Below are positions 11,801 through 21,186 of a stretch of DNA of 64,000 nt, piece by piece. Position 1 is the first letter of the stretch, and every line of letters starts with the position of its first letter. The notes under the pieces were generated by a model. It saw only the letters and a list, made by a program, of their open reading frames with translations, had not been told where the DNA came from and searched no databases. The position numbers and the translations under genes were made by a program. Source of the DNA: Mnemiopsis leidyi (lineage: Eukaryota > Ctenophora > Tentaculata > Lobata > Bolinopsidae). Location: positions 43,444 through 107,443 of the forward strand of contig JH154116.1 of assembly GCA_000226015.1 (NCBI GenBank), written 5' to 3'.

Positions 11801-12329
11801 TATCCCATGTCTACAAAACTTTAAACCATTCTGTGATTCTATCAAATACATTACCAGCAAGCGTTCTCCGATAGCTTGTGGATGAAACTCTTTGGGAGTG
11901 GCTAGTTTTGGTAGCGTTAGGTACAGTAACAAGCCCTATGCCACCCCTCGACAAACTACAACTCTAATTAAGCTGTCCGGCATTCTATCAGGCGCACTTA
12001 TCTTAATGGTCAATTTGTAGGAAAAATTATGAATCAAATGATCTAAGTGGCAGTATAAATTATAAACGACAGCATTTTAAGTGATGCATTCAACACAGTG
12101 ACATAATTTGATTTTTGTATAGTGTTGTTTCTAGTTCTAAACTAAATGGGCTTCCTCCTTAATTATTTTATATATAAGCATCAGCCCTGAAGCGATTTTA
12201 CAGCAATTATTGTTGGCAGATCCCTCGTAGATTCTTCTAACGCATCATCGCATCGTTTACAATTTTTATTTCTCTCAATTTATGTCCATATTTTATCAGG
12301 GTGCAATTACAACCAGCTTATTTGGCTAG
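267..12329 (+). CDS. Ferlin A, 3' part (linker, C2F, C2G, tail anchor); 5' end outside window
   Basis: C-terminal half of a ferlin, a tail-anchored multi-C2 protein of Ca2+-dependent membrane fusion or repair. Exons read in one continuous frame: 267-384, 744-1688, 2729-2871, 3450-3578, 4060-4203, 4429-4560, 4843-4970, 5110-5280, 5613-5773, 5929-6042, 6558-6709, 6860-6957, 7180-7263, 7420-7561, then either 7672-7771 or 8197-8296, then 8631-8803, 8971-9080, 11544-11691 and last exon 12300-12329 (or 12489-12518). This gives about 1,073 residues here. Evidence: DWWSKYY motif, GGSVDPYL and [11 protein letters not shown] (C2F), [17 protein letters not shown] (C2G), [17 protein letters not shown] before one hydrophobic helix. 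The ending resembles otoferlin-type tails somewhat more than dysferlin-type ones, but the diagnostic DysF region is outside the window, so the subclass is open. Exon phases match ferlin B downstream. Confidence 0.9.
3062..3464 (+). repeat. Minisatellite carrying a splice acceptor and exon start (seven copies)
   Basis: Seven copies of accggtaaactcgcag followed by gaagacgagaacaag. The copies are separated by variable spacers, most containing aatagccgtgtaaaag. The last copy is the real acceptor and the first 15 coding bases of ferlin A exon 3450-3578. Upstream copies reproduce the acceptor, but splicing to those I checked would shift frame or meet a TAG in the spacer. Confidence 0.85.
3450..4203 (+). 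CDS. Ferlin A exons with DWWSKYY motif (3450-3578, 4060-4203)
   Basis: Two phase-0 exons carry the conserved ferlin segment between the linker and C2[19 protein letters not shown], then an acidic, Glu/Asp-rich exon ending in VGLFK. The same pair is found in ferlin B at 33276-33407 and 33599-33757 with closely similar sequence. The acceptor of the first exon (cgcag before 3450) is the last of seven copies in the minisatellite next to it. I chose this copy because it alone keeps the reading frame into DWWSKYY without a stop. Confidence 0.88.
3722..4048. repeat. AT-only microsatellite
   Basis: Long run of TA, TAATA and ATATAT permutations with many self-complementary stretches, inside the ferlin A intron between 3578 and 4060. 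Nothing coding is seen. Confidence 0.9.
4429..5773 (+). CDS. Ferlin A C2F domain exons (4429-4560, 4843-4970, 5110-5280, 5613-5773)
   Basis: This C2 domain starts at [17 protein letters not shown]. The Asp residues expected for Ca2+ binding are present: PLD and VDPY in loop 1, and YDHD plus SDD in loop 3. Ferlin B codes the first half of this domain in one exon (33971-34230). Ferlin A has an extra intron inside it (4561-4842, donor gtgcgt), and the spliced product aligns to ferlin B without a gap. The last exon continues with a [10 protein letters not shown] segment, like the WRD motif that follows C2F in vertebrate ferlins. Confidence 0.88.
5427..5582. repeat. Degenerate short tandem repeat (acaacattatg-like)
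   Basis: About a dozen imperfect 11-12-nt copies of acaacattatg/acaacattaag fill much of the intron between ferlin A exons 5110-5280 and 5613-5773. Confidence 0.65.
5929..6709 (+). CDS. Ferlin A inter-C2F/C2G exons (5929-6042, 6558-6709)
   Basis: The first exon (114 nt, phase 1 at both ends) is a Ser-rich, poorly conserved spacer that could be skipped without changing frame. The second starts with a basic spacer and then carries the conserved segment [19 protein letters not shown], which aligns with the LALHVLQQQGLVPEHVESR-type motif before C2G in dysferlin and with ferlin B exon 34933-35105. Confidence 0.85.
6860..9080 (+). CDS. Ferlin A C2G domain exons (6860-6957, 7180-7263, 7420-7561, 7672-7771 or 8197-8296, 8631-8803, 8971-9080)
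   Basis: Membrane-proximal C2 domain. It contains [32 protein letters not shown], a [14 protein letters not shown] stretch, a loop 3 rich in Asp (YDYD and SSDD), and [13 protein letters not shown] followed by [11 protein letters not shown]. These segments match the C2G region of human dysferlin and otoferlin in order and spacing. The exon that carries loop 3 is present twice, as mutually exclusive candidates. The last exon (110 nt) encodes [13 protein letters not shown] and ends EKP before the tail-anchor exon. Confidence 0.9.
7672..7771 (+). CDS. Ferlin A alternative exon 'a' of C2G loop 3
   Basis: 100 nt, acceptor ctacag, donor gttagt, phase 0 to 1. Encodes 33 residues ending in [13 protein letters not shown]. 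Same length, same phases and same C2 position as 8197-8296 and as ferlin B exon 36021-36120. Including both copies would shift the frame (100+100 nt), so only one can be used per protein. Versus copy 'b', the Asp residues of the Ca2+ loop are kept but the preceding strand and loop differ (starts [10 protein letters not shown] here). Confidence 0.85.
8197..8296 (+). CDS. Ferlin A alternative exon 'b' of C2G loop 3
   Basis: 100 nt, acceptor tggcag, donor gtgagg, phase 0 to 1. Starts [16 protein letters not shown] and ends [13 protein letters not shown]. It aligns without gaps to 7672-7771 and to ferlin B 36021-36120, and is somewhat closer to ferlin B through the DPIL motif. The 425-nt intron between the copies, and the single use forced by phase, fit mutually exclusive splicing. 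Confidence 0.85.
9120..9312 (+). mobile_element. tRNA-derived SINE
   Basis: The head resembles a tRNA gene: an A-box-like stretch (tagcgcagttatagttaggg), a hairpin tttcg-taat-cgaaa at the anticodon position, and a B-box gagttcaaatcc. A conserved-looking non-tRNA tail follows, with cccactctcccagccgaatg. The acceptor stem does not pair properly in the expected register, so this is not a working tRNA. It sits in the last long intron of ferlin A, right next to the fold-back element. Confidence 0.7.
9337..11088. mobile_element. Fold-back (long inverted repeat) element, about 1.75 kb
   Basis: The left arm (about 9337-9986) is the diverged reverse complement of the right arm (about 10560-11088). 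The outer ends match (tttgactgtacaggaa at 9338; ttcctgtacagtcaaat near 11072) and so do the inner ends (ttggttttgggc at about 9971; gcccaaaaccaa at about 10569). The spacer is about 570 nt. No transposase is seen, so it is probably a non-autonomous fold-back or MITE-like element. Because it lies in an intron, the ferlin A pre-mRNA should form a long imperfect hairpin. Confidence 0.85.
11544..11691 (+). CDS. Ferlin A tail-anchor exon
   Basis: 148-nt exon (phase 2 to 0) encoding [14 protein letters not shown], a short basic/aromatic stretch (WDKYKWY), then one helix of about 22 hydrophobic residues (roughly [19 protein letters not shown]) and TSP. This is the single C-terminal membrane span of ferlins, which leaves all C2 domains in the cytosol and a short tail in the lumen or outside. 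It matches ferlin B exon 36762-36909 in length and phase. It lies 2.46 kb after the previous exon, in the longest intron of this gene, which also holds a SINE and a fold-back element. Confidence 0.92.
11992..12006 (+). pseudogene. Possible decayed third copy of ferlin A last exon
   Basis: After tatcag at 11986-11991, the sequence gcgcacttatc resembles the starts of the two last-exon copies (ggtgcaattac, ggtgcactgac) but lacks one G. As written, phase 0 gives AHLS then a stop. Restoring the lost base on paper would give a reading that begins GAL, like the other copies. No polyadenylation signal was seen close by. It may be a degenerate duplicate or a chance match. Confidence 0.3.
12300..12329 (+). 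CDS. Ferlin A last exon, copy 1 (tail GAITTSLFG)
   Basis: Acceptor ttatcag, then nine codons GAITTSLFG and TAG, read in phase 0 from the tail-anchor exon. Ferlin B ends in the same way with a tiny last exon ([10 protein letters not shown], 37109-37141), so a very short final exon is an inherited trait of this gene pair. An AATAAA at 12396 follows 67 nt after the stop. Confidence 0.7.
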   Translation, partial: GAITTSLFG

Positions 12330-12395
12330 ATCCAAATTTTACGAAAAGAACGACATACCCGACGAAAACAGATTAACAGATTAGCAGAATAACAG

Positions 12396-12401
12396 AATAA
12401 A
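12396..12401 (+). terminator. Polyadenylation signal AATAAA of ferlin A short 3' form
   Basis: Canonical AATAAA located after last-exon copy 1 and before last-exon copy 2. Use of this site would end transcripts before copy 2, so choosing it selects the tail peptide. The signal is seen; its use is inferred. Confidence 0.5.
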
Positions 12402-12488
12402 GATAATTATTTTTACATCAGATTAGGAGAAACATCTTGTAAGAGGCTGCTGTGCAGATAAATTTTTACCCTCTGTCTATCTAATCAG

Positions 12489-12518
12489 GGTGCACTGACT
12501 ATGGCGATGTTTGGATGA
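12489..12518 (+). CDS. Ferlin A last exon, copy 2 (tail GALTMAMFG)
   Basis: Acceptor ctaatcag, then nine codons GALTMAMFG and TGA. It has the same length and phase as copy 1 and shares the pattern G-A-[IL]-T-x-x-x-F-G. It lies 159 nt after copy 1 and beyond copy 1's AATAAA. Likely an alternative last exon giving a different luminal or extracellular tail of the tail anchor. An ATTAAA near 12857 could serve as its poly(A) signal. Confidence 0.6.
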   Translation, partial: GALTMAMFG

Positions 12519-15500
12519 TCTTAACGGCGTATAATAGATGCCGATAAAGGTTTTATCCTGCCTAAAACAACTCTCAAGAACAATCGTCCATCAATGACGA
12601 ACAAGCCATGATCACAAAGTTTGCGAAGCTTTGATCAGATGGTGATTGAGCGTCTGACCCTCTGTTTTGCTAAATTAGCTATGAAGTATGAACTTATTAG
12701 GCTGAATCCTTCAAAAAATGTCCCAAATATTTTTATACAAGTTCAAAAAGATATGTTAGTCTGATTATGAAAACTTTTTAGTAACCTGTTAGACAAACCA
12801 TATTTATATTCGAACATTTTCAAAACCATAATGATAATTATTGATCCTATTTCATTGATTAAATATTTGAATGTAAATACACGAACTTATTTGTCGGACA
12901 GCGTGATTTTTTAGTATTCTGAATCAACGTGTATTACCATTACATGAACAATCTCAACAAAATAAGTGCATAGAAACTTTTGTCAAAATGATTACAAACA
13001 TTTTTTACATGTATTTAAAGCTATTTGAATCAGTAGATTGCATATTATAATATAATCATGATTTGTACTTTTTGATTTCAAGATATGCGTTCTTCAACTT
13101 AAGCCAAATTGTTTCATTTTAGAATGCTGATATTATTGATCAAGATTTAAACACCATTTGATTTTTGTTACATGCCATGGTCTCTGATTTAGTTTCAAGA
13201 AAACAAGAATGTAAGCTATAATCACTGTCAAAACAAAGTCAACTGGTATTGGGAATAACCATCCACTCAAATGGTCATAAACTGGAAAACTCAACAAAGA
13301 AAGGGCCGAGTACCTTGCCCAATCGAAAAAATATACTATTATACTAACTAATATGCTAATCTAAACTGAGTATGTGCGAATATGTTGATTTTGCAAAATT
13401 CGAACTGACGCAGTAAAGCAAGAATCAAGATATTCATTAAGTGTTCAACAAATTAGGTGTTCTTCATGAGACGTCTTATCGACAAGACATTACAGTAAAA
13501 ACTTTTAAAAACTTAATGAGGGACCTCTTTTCTATTAAAAGCATTGGTTCTTTTTTCTCCGGTGAATTCGCACATTTCCATAGCTGCAAAGCTGTGAGTT
13601 CGACTAAACTGTTCAAGAACTGTTGGGAAGATGAATTTTGATTCAAAGAAATTTGCAAACCTAAACTGAAATTTCTGTACTGGAACACCGCGAGTAAGCG
13701 AGTTTAATTCTACCTGCAGTCTGCGATATGTAGTTTTGGGAGATATTCTTGAGAGGATATCTATAATTGATGGGCTGCGTTATTCTGGTAAACCAACAAC
13801 CATGCCCCATGAAAGTTGTAAATGGAATAGATCGAATAGATTACGATACCAGCTAAGCTTTCGACATTCACATAATGTTCCCGTTGAGAATATCAGCTAG
13901 GAATCCATCTTTCGATAGTTGTTCTTATGACATTATTCGAAATCCCGTTTTCTCTATCATATCTGTAAATCGATTAAAAACAATTTTAGCTTGAAACAAA
14001 AAAACCCAATCCTGTTAGTTTATAACCTTCTCAACAACAGAATCGTTCCTTGAGACCCTTGAAAAAGCTGATAACCTGTATGGCTTTAAAGATGTAGGAA
14101 AAAAACAGAAAATAGGCTATTATAGGGATAGACGTCATTATCGTATGGGTATATTTGAAAGGATAATTTCACGCCCCGTTTTCCGAGCTTTTGTATAGTT
14201 GTAAGATTAGGAGACCTCCCGCCATCATCTTTTTCAAGAATGTTGAAAAGGCGTTGATATATTATTGACTATTTATACAGATACAATGCATTTATGTATC
14301 AATAGTGGCTGTCATGGAAATTTCAGTGTAAATAGAACTGCCGTAATAACTGTTTGCTTGGGTAAAGTTCAGATAAATAGCGGTATGATTGTGAATGTGA
14401 GGTCACTTAGGTGGCGTCGTAATGTTAAATAGACACACAAAGGAGTTTTCATCTTGATATCCAATATCAGTTTTACCTTCTATTATACCAGAACCCTCTT
14501 TTCTTAGTAGTCCAATGTTACAACTGGAGCTAACAGGCCCAATGAAGCAATAAGCTAATAAGTACAGAGCTATCATTAGATTTTGATATCAGATATGGGC
14601 CATATTAGATTTATACTTGCTTACCATTCAGTGGCAGGATTTTTAGTTCCGTTTTGTGTTCATAATGATAGCTTGTAATACCGTTGGTAATTATCTTCAA
14701 TATGAGTTTTCTTGTCATCCTTAAATTCCAATTAAATCAGATTATGTACCCTCATACTAAGTTCATCTAGATTTTTCGTATCTTCTTATCAAAATCTTGT
14801 GAGATCTATACCAATTTAAGATTTCGCATCTCAAGGAATATCCATTTCATCGGCACTAACTAATGCATTCATATTCAAATCGTGTGTAAGTAACTAATTC
14901 AGTAATTCACCCGTTGGTCAATATATGAATAAAGTTGATTTGAGCGTGTTATTTATCTAATTAAAGCGGAAGCGTGGCTTATTGAGCCCAGGGATTTTGT
15001 TAACTTGGATAGTCAATTTGTTGCTTCTGTTGGCGTTATAAACCTGCAATTGCATTTTAAGCCTACAGAACTTGCAAGTTTTCATTTTATTACAGTTGAC
15101 TGTATACTCATGTCATTCTCGTTGATGAAGGCTTCAATGGTTTTGAAGTCGTAGACGCTTAAAGTCACTTTATGTACTTATGTAGTCTTTTTTATTTGAA
15201 AGTGAGAAATCAATGGAATCCAATTTGCTGATTGGACATGGTTACTTTCTCACAAATCATCTCATACATAATTTTCTCGACGGTTCGTTTTTCAGTCGTG
15301 TTCCTTATAATTTGCTTCTCGTACAGTTCGAATATTCGCACGTGAAGTGAAAGAAAGCAGAGTACATTCCTGCACACACACAAGAGCTGCAATGAGATAT
15401 GCCATTTTCCGGTCGTGACAAGACTCCCTCTGGGTGTGGTGATGCTTCAGGTAAGTGAATGTCTACTTTACTATTACAACGTCTCTAGGAAAGAGTTATA

Positions 15501-16056
15501 TTAGTCTTTTGAGTGAACTTTCAGTTAAGTTTTAGTTTACTAAAGTTCTTACTGAATTTAATCAGCAAATTGTCTGTTTGCACTCTGCTGTCTGAAATGC
15601 CGCAGTTTTCTATCAAAAAATGGCCAAAAGCACAGAAGGTTCGAAATTCCGATCAACATAAGAACATTATCATTATATATATTATATATTATAGTCAAAT
15701 GCTCAAATAAGAAGTGAACAAAACGTCCCAAATTCTTATGAGCATCTCAGTACTCAGTAGGTTTCGTCTAAAACTCTAAAATGTTGCCTAAAACCAATTT
15801 TTTTCTAGAGGCGGGGACACCAGCTATTTTCATTTCATCATTTAACAATTATGTCATTACATAGAAAAGAACCCCATCAAACCAAGCTCTTTAAAAGTGT
15901 TTATTTATTAGCTGGGAAAAATAAGTCTCTGAATATAAAGATGTGCAAAGTCGTGATCAATAAAACTTTTCATAACGGTCTGGTAGATGTGAACGTTTAT
16001 CATCATGACAATGAGGACCCTGCCCCATCTACTTCTCTTACTTCGGATCTCGGACC

Positions 16057-16122
16057 GTGAAAATAAACGAATTAGTCAGGAGCGGGGAGGTGAAAATAAA
16101 CGAATTAGTCAGTAGCGGGGAG
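16057..16122. repeat. Tandem repeat, 33 bp x 2
   Basis: Two adjacent 33-bp copies of gtgaaaataaacgaattagt followed by cag(g/t)agcggggag, differing at one base. No coding role seen. Confidence 0.9.
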
Positions 16123-17235
16123 GTACACATTGTGCTCTGCACCTGGCTAACACGTCCTAGACTAGCACTTACCTAGGCTTACTTTCAAGGTTATTCGTTA
16201 ATTGTTGTTCAGGTTGTCAATTCTATTTAATTCCTATTTTAGTTTTATCGAATCTTGGTTCTTGATAATCGTCTTTTGTCGGGTTCATATACTACATGCA
16301 GACCTCTGTTATTTTTTCTTCCATTTGATACCAAAGAAAGTTGTTGTACATTAAGCTTCTTATGCTACGTTTATTTATGTACTATGGAGCTTTAAACTTT
16401 TTGTCTATACTCTATAAAAATACTCAGACGCTTATACACAGACACTCTTTTGATTTCGCCATGTGACATAAATTCATCAAAAAATTATTTGTTTAACGCG
16501 ATTTACATTCTCCGCGCCTGAATAAGTCTGAGTATACTTTAACAGACGTCTATCTTATCTAACTTCCAATACACTAGTAATTGGATATTCAAACTCGTAA
16601 AAAAACATGGTGACAATGACAGATTTGGTTTTATCGTTTTCAGTTTCTGCTGAGTTTACGTTTTACACTTAGATACGTCTGCAAGAAAGAATGTTCTAAA
16701 CCGCTGACCTCATGATCCAGCAGATCTCTATTTCTATCTTCCTCATCAAGTGTATCGGCTAATAAATTACTCGATAAGACGATAGCATTCGAGTACACAT
16801 CGTCACATCACGCTTTGAGTTTAACCTTGATTGCAGTGCACAGATCGATATAGATGAGTTCTATGAGCTGCACAGTTTATCCGATAGGGCAGACGTGTAT
16901 ACTGCGTCCCTCTTATAAAACGTGACTACAAACAGTGGGCAGTGTAGCTGGCTATACACCTCGATGATGTAGATTTTCCATGTGAGTCGGGCGTTCAAAA
17001 GTTCTTATGTGTATTGTGTTAGCTCCCGCGATATCGCCGATAATTAGCTCCAGGTTCTTAAGTTGAAACACGTGTAGTTATCTAAACACAACTGTGTTTG
17101 TTTTTCACAACTGTGTGGGCCCTTTGTTTTTTCATTAGTTGCCACCTTTTTGTTCAAAAGAAAAAAGATGTTCAAGACATTTTACGCTTCCAATGCCTTT
17201 TAGTCAAACAGAGTTTACCGTAAACAAGTAAGCTT

Positions 17236-17433
17236 GCACTACTGAATTGAATGATTCAAGAATATATTGTTTCTTTTTTCTTACTTTGAATTCTCTTATT
17301 ATTATGATTTTAGGATTTTGAATTAGTTAGATTAGCACTACTGAATTGAATGAATCAAGAATATACTGTTTCTTTTTTCTTACTTTGAACTATCTTAATA
17401 TTATGATTTTAGGATTTTGAATTAGTTAGATTA
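17236..17433. repeat. Tandem repeat, 99 bp x 2
   Basis: Two adjacent 99-bp copies (17236-17334 and 17335-17433) that begin gcactactgaattgaatga and end gttagatta, with only a few differences. They lie about 250 bases upstream of the first alternative exon of ferlin B, so a promoter-region duplication is possible but unproven. Confidence 0.9.
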
Positions 17434-17685
17434 AATTAGTATGTTTGTATTGACCCTTAATTGCCTTTGCTTTCGATGTATTGATGCTTAAAAGTAAGCA
17501 ACACGTTGATTGCTGTGAAAGCTGGTCCAGTGAACACTGCAATTTTCGATCATAACATAATATAGTATCTGACGTATAGATTTGATCTTGACCAAGAATC
17601 TGATAGCGGATTGCTGATGGGCCGACTACGTCATTAGTCGAGTGATAAGTTCTTCTAAAAAACAGAGATCACAACGTGACACACT

Positions 17686-17728
17686 ATGGTATTCAGTGAT
17701 GATGAAAAAGAAGTGGAAACTGAAGTAG
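17686..17728 (+). CDS. Ferlin B alternative first exon 1 (MVFSDDEKEVETEV)
   Basis: ATG with A at -3 and G at +4, 14 codons plus one base, donor gtatgt. The phase (1) is exactly that required by ferlin B exon 2. The peptide MVFSDDEKEVETE resembles the main first exon ([15 protein letters not shown]), which suggests exon duplication. Inference: an alternative promoter and first exon. Confidence 0.55.
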
Positions 17729-19566
17729 GTATGTTACCTCAACTTTTTTAGCCAATTCAGAGCCGGAACGGGTAAACGTTAAATGCAGTTGCAGTTGCAG
17801 TTGCAGAGGGTTACCTGTGCTGAAGATTGTTCAGACATTTCCTTTCAGTACCATGTTTCAGTAATCAGTTCGAATATATTCGAATATATACTTATACTAA
17901 AAGTGCAAATAGACTGATTTGCAAGAAGTGTACTTCTAAGTGCTAATTGCTAAACTTGTAGTATCCGTGTGTGTGCCTAGCCTCCTTCAAGCGGTGAGGA
18001 AGCCGACCAAACTTACTCGGGCACGTCTTTGAATATGTTATTCACCGGTTACTCCTGAGTTCATGTTTTTATTTACCATGACTTGCCTCGTGTGCAGTGG
18101 TGCTCGGTTGAGGTTTATATAGGTTTGTTTGTTTACGTAGTTGGGCATCACGTCTTAGAAAATTATCCTGTACAATGTTTATAGCGCTAAAGATAACTGA
18201 CATTAAGTGCAACCGCTAGAAATTAAATGTAAGGAGCATCAAAACCAATAATCAAACCACTGCGAGACACAACTGAGAGTTACTGCGAATATAATCAATA
18301 TCAATAGTATAATGAACACAGGCTTCTTAGATTCCCCGAGAAATAATTTTTTGCCATAGCACAATTTTTAAGCATAAAAACTTTTAAAGTTATAAAAATC
18401 CAACAGAATTGGCAGCAGGTCGTTCTAATAGTTTGTCTGCTCGTCAGACCAGGATTGCATGCTAATGTAGCTTTGCAGCTAAACAAATGGCAGTGGCATT
18501 CGCTCGGTCTCACATCTTACATCTTACATCTTTATTTTTGTACATTTTAGCGTCCACGCTTTTGTCTAATATTGCACCGCTTAAGATCACGAAGTTTAAA
18601 TTTTGCTTCGCCTTGAAATGTGACATTTAAAATTATTTTCATCCGGCGTAGTGATCCCCACTTTTCTCAAATCATCACCTTAAGTTCTATGCACCGAAAA
18701 GTTGCAATACAGTCAGCAAGAAATTGGAGGCCAGCCACTTGTCATTTCTGGAGCTTCATGATCGGGCTTCCTTTATGATAATGCAGAGTGAGACCTGGCA
18801 TAAATGATGTCACGGTGAAATTCTGTTACTCCAGGTCTTCTGACTGTAATGCTGCTTAGTTACGACAGGGACCCACTTTAAGTGATAACGTACAGAATTA
18901 TCGTGTGTCTGGCAGGTTGTGTAATGAATTACACACTTGCAGTGTATAACCTCAGGCTCCAACCGTCAACGTCATTTTTAACGGCAAGCTTTTTTGCAGC
19001 TTTGCCAAATTGTTTGTTTCGAAAGCTGATAACGTATCCAATGTTTAATAAACTTATAAGCTCTTGTTTTGTGGTTTATACTTCAGAGCAGCACAATTTC
19101 GACGTTTTGACTCGTGGCGACTATAATCGTGCTCAAAATTTTGGATGGTAGCAATGTTTGGCCTGAAAAATTCTTCAATTATATTAATATATATTTAAAT
19201 TATTCCAATTCGCGACTTCGTGAGATCTAAACATCCAACGGTAGTGTTACACAACAGTTGTGAAGTTAAAACGTTATGATACTTAAAAAGTTTTATGTTT
19301 TTATTTTGATCATCTGGCCGTTTGACTGCATCAGTTATTTGACACATTAATCTGTCCAATTGTACCTTATGGGTATAACTTACAACTTGCCTTAAGTCAA
19401 TTTACTTATTCTACCGTTAAGTAACGTTATCCTATATTGATTCACAGCAGCTATCAGGATCAAGATTGCTATTAACTTGTAAAATTTGTTGGAGCTGGCT
19501 GGTGTATCCAATTCTCCAGTATTTTGTTGCATCTGAGAACATCGTATTACTATTCGTCTAAGTCAG
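17729..19566. other. Intron or upstream region between alternative first exons
   Basis: Includes a short cagttg repeat near 17785-17806. Otherwise AT-rich with no supported gene. An 89-residue ORF at 18882 lacks recognisable features and is not called. Confidence 0.5.
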
Positions 19567-19588
19567 ATGTCTGAAAACGAAGCTAATG
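19567..19588 (+). CDS. Ferlin B alternative first exon 2 (MSENEAN)
   Basis: ATG plus six codons plus one base, then a consensus donor gtgagt, in the phase that fits ferlin B exon 2. It is very short, so chance cannot be excluded. It is supported by being one of four such exons upstream of one acceptor. Confidence 0.4.
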
Positions 19589-20158
19589 GTGAGTTAATTG
19601 TAACGATGCGCCATTTTAATTTATTATAAAACTCATATATCAAACTTATAAAAACGTTCTGTTTGCGTGTGTGCTTTAATCTGTGTGCTGACCTCTGTGC
19701 GCGCTAATTAAAGTAAGACGGACAGAAATTGGCGAAAGAGTACCTGGCACCTGCTAACTACTGTAATATGTCACATTCCTGATATATCATCCCATTTGTT
19801 TCGATACCGATAAGTTTTTTCTTTTATTCGAATATAGCTCCTAAAATTTCGCTGGTGGTAGGATTTACTTGATCACCCAGGGGTACGAACAATTATAACT
19901 ACGTCTAGTAGACTGAAATAGTCAATATTTAGATAACATTTCTAACATCTGCATGGAGCAGGAAGGAGTCACACAACACGCACCTTGTAGTTGCACTTAC
20001 ACTGCACGCACACTGTACGGCTTGAATATCTTGTACTGATAGGGATAGCCATATTACAGTTTGTCACTTAAATAGGCAAGTAGGACTATTTGTTACTGCA
20101 ATTGCTTAAAACTTTATAAGACCGAGCTTTTCTTCCGTCTGCACAGTTCCTTGAGTTG

Positions 20159-20219
20159 ATGTTGAAGAAGAAAGATAAGGGAAATGACCGAGCTAAACAT
20201 CGTGCTAAGAACGTTTCGG
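20159..20219 (+). CDS. Ferlin B alternative first exon 3 (MLKKKDKGNDRAKHRAKNVS)
   Basis: 61 nt from ATG to a consensus donor gtgagt, phase 1, compatible with exon 2. Unlike the acidic peptides of 17686 and 21105 it is strongly basic (MLKKKDKGNDRAKHRAKNVS). If used, it would reverse the charge of the N-terminus ahead of C2A. Confidence 0.45.
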
Positions 20220-21104
20220 GTGAGTAGGAAAGCAACTCCTTCTCTCCTTGGAGCTTTCTGTTTAGTACATACCTCTACTCATCTGAACGATCCTTCGTGC
20301 TTGTTTTTTGGTAAAAAGCACGACTTACTGACAGACCGAAGCTGTTTAAATAATCCTGAAATGCTATCATCACATTTTGCTTATACATCCATTTTTTCTT
20401 CCGTCAAAAAACGGGCCTCTAATGAGTCAATTATCATGAACAAAAGCAATCGACAATTCTGTACATAAGGCCGTCATGTGGTGAATTTAGTTAATTTTAC
20501 CCTTTACTTAAGTACTTTGTCGTACTTAGTGTTTTAGGTAATACTTTCAACACTAATATTATTCAAATACTTTGAGTGTCCTGTTGAACTTGTTACTTAC
20601 CAACGATGCCTTTCACTCCTGTGGAAACTCTCATCTGATTTCCGAAATTTATTATTCTAAAATTCTATTAAAGTATTAAGCTTGAACATGACACGCACTC
20701 AAGAAAAGTGCCCATTGTAAGATTGTGATGTATCGGTTGGCAATAATATCAAATCTTGCATTCCTTCCATTAGCCACAAGTATGTAGACAAACAGTTGCA
20801 TGGTAGTATTATGGCTAATCTTCCAAGTTTCAAGATTGGCTCTCCGTATAGTTGCCTATGTGTACATGTACGCATCGACACGTCTTGTTGATTTAGGTAA
20901 CCCAATGAAATACCAGAAACGTAATTACCGCTCGACTTTAACTATATTTTGCTGCAGCTCCTTAGGACGCGTCTCATTCTACATCCTACATCCATTGTGT
21001 CATTATTGGTTTCAGTTCGATCGTTTATCTTTGCCTTCCAGATTGCCTACCCTATAAGAGCAAGAGGTCTTATATTACAGTAGCAGTCACGTCACCACGT
21101 CAGC

Positions 21105-21186
21105 ATGGGTCTGTTCGGTAGTGATGATGAAGAGAAGAAGGAAGGGGAGTCTGGTAGTGAGGCCGGGGGTGAAGGAGGTGGTGAAG
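21105..21186 (+). CDS. Ferlin B first exon 4, nearest to exon 2 ([14 protein letters not shown]...)
   Basis: ATG with A at -3 and G at +4; 27 codons plus one base to donor gtatat; acidic and then Gly/Glu-rich ([12 protein letters not shown]). Taken as the default start because it is nearest to C2A and has the best start context along with 17686. Confidence 0.7.

Larger units (their letters stand above)
12519..17685. other. Intergenic region between ferlin A and upstream first exons of ferlin B
   Basis: AT-rich, with only short unsupported ORFs. Contains a 33-bp x 2 and a 99-bp x 2 tandem repeat, annotated separately, and an ATTAAA near 12857. A small ATG CTT CAG with a good donor (gtaagt) occurs near 15446, but its phase does not fit ferlin B exon 2. 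No protein match was recognised on either strand. Confidence 0.6.

Noticed and set aside
15437-15454. Further alternative first exon of ferlin B (ATG CTT CAG then gtaagt)
   Set aside because: It ends in phase 0, which does not fit the phase-1 acceptor of exon 2; it could only be a 5' UTR exon.
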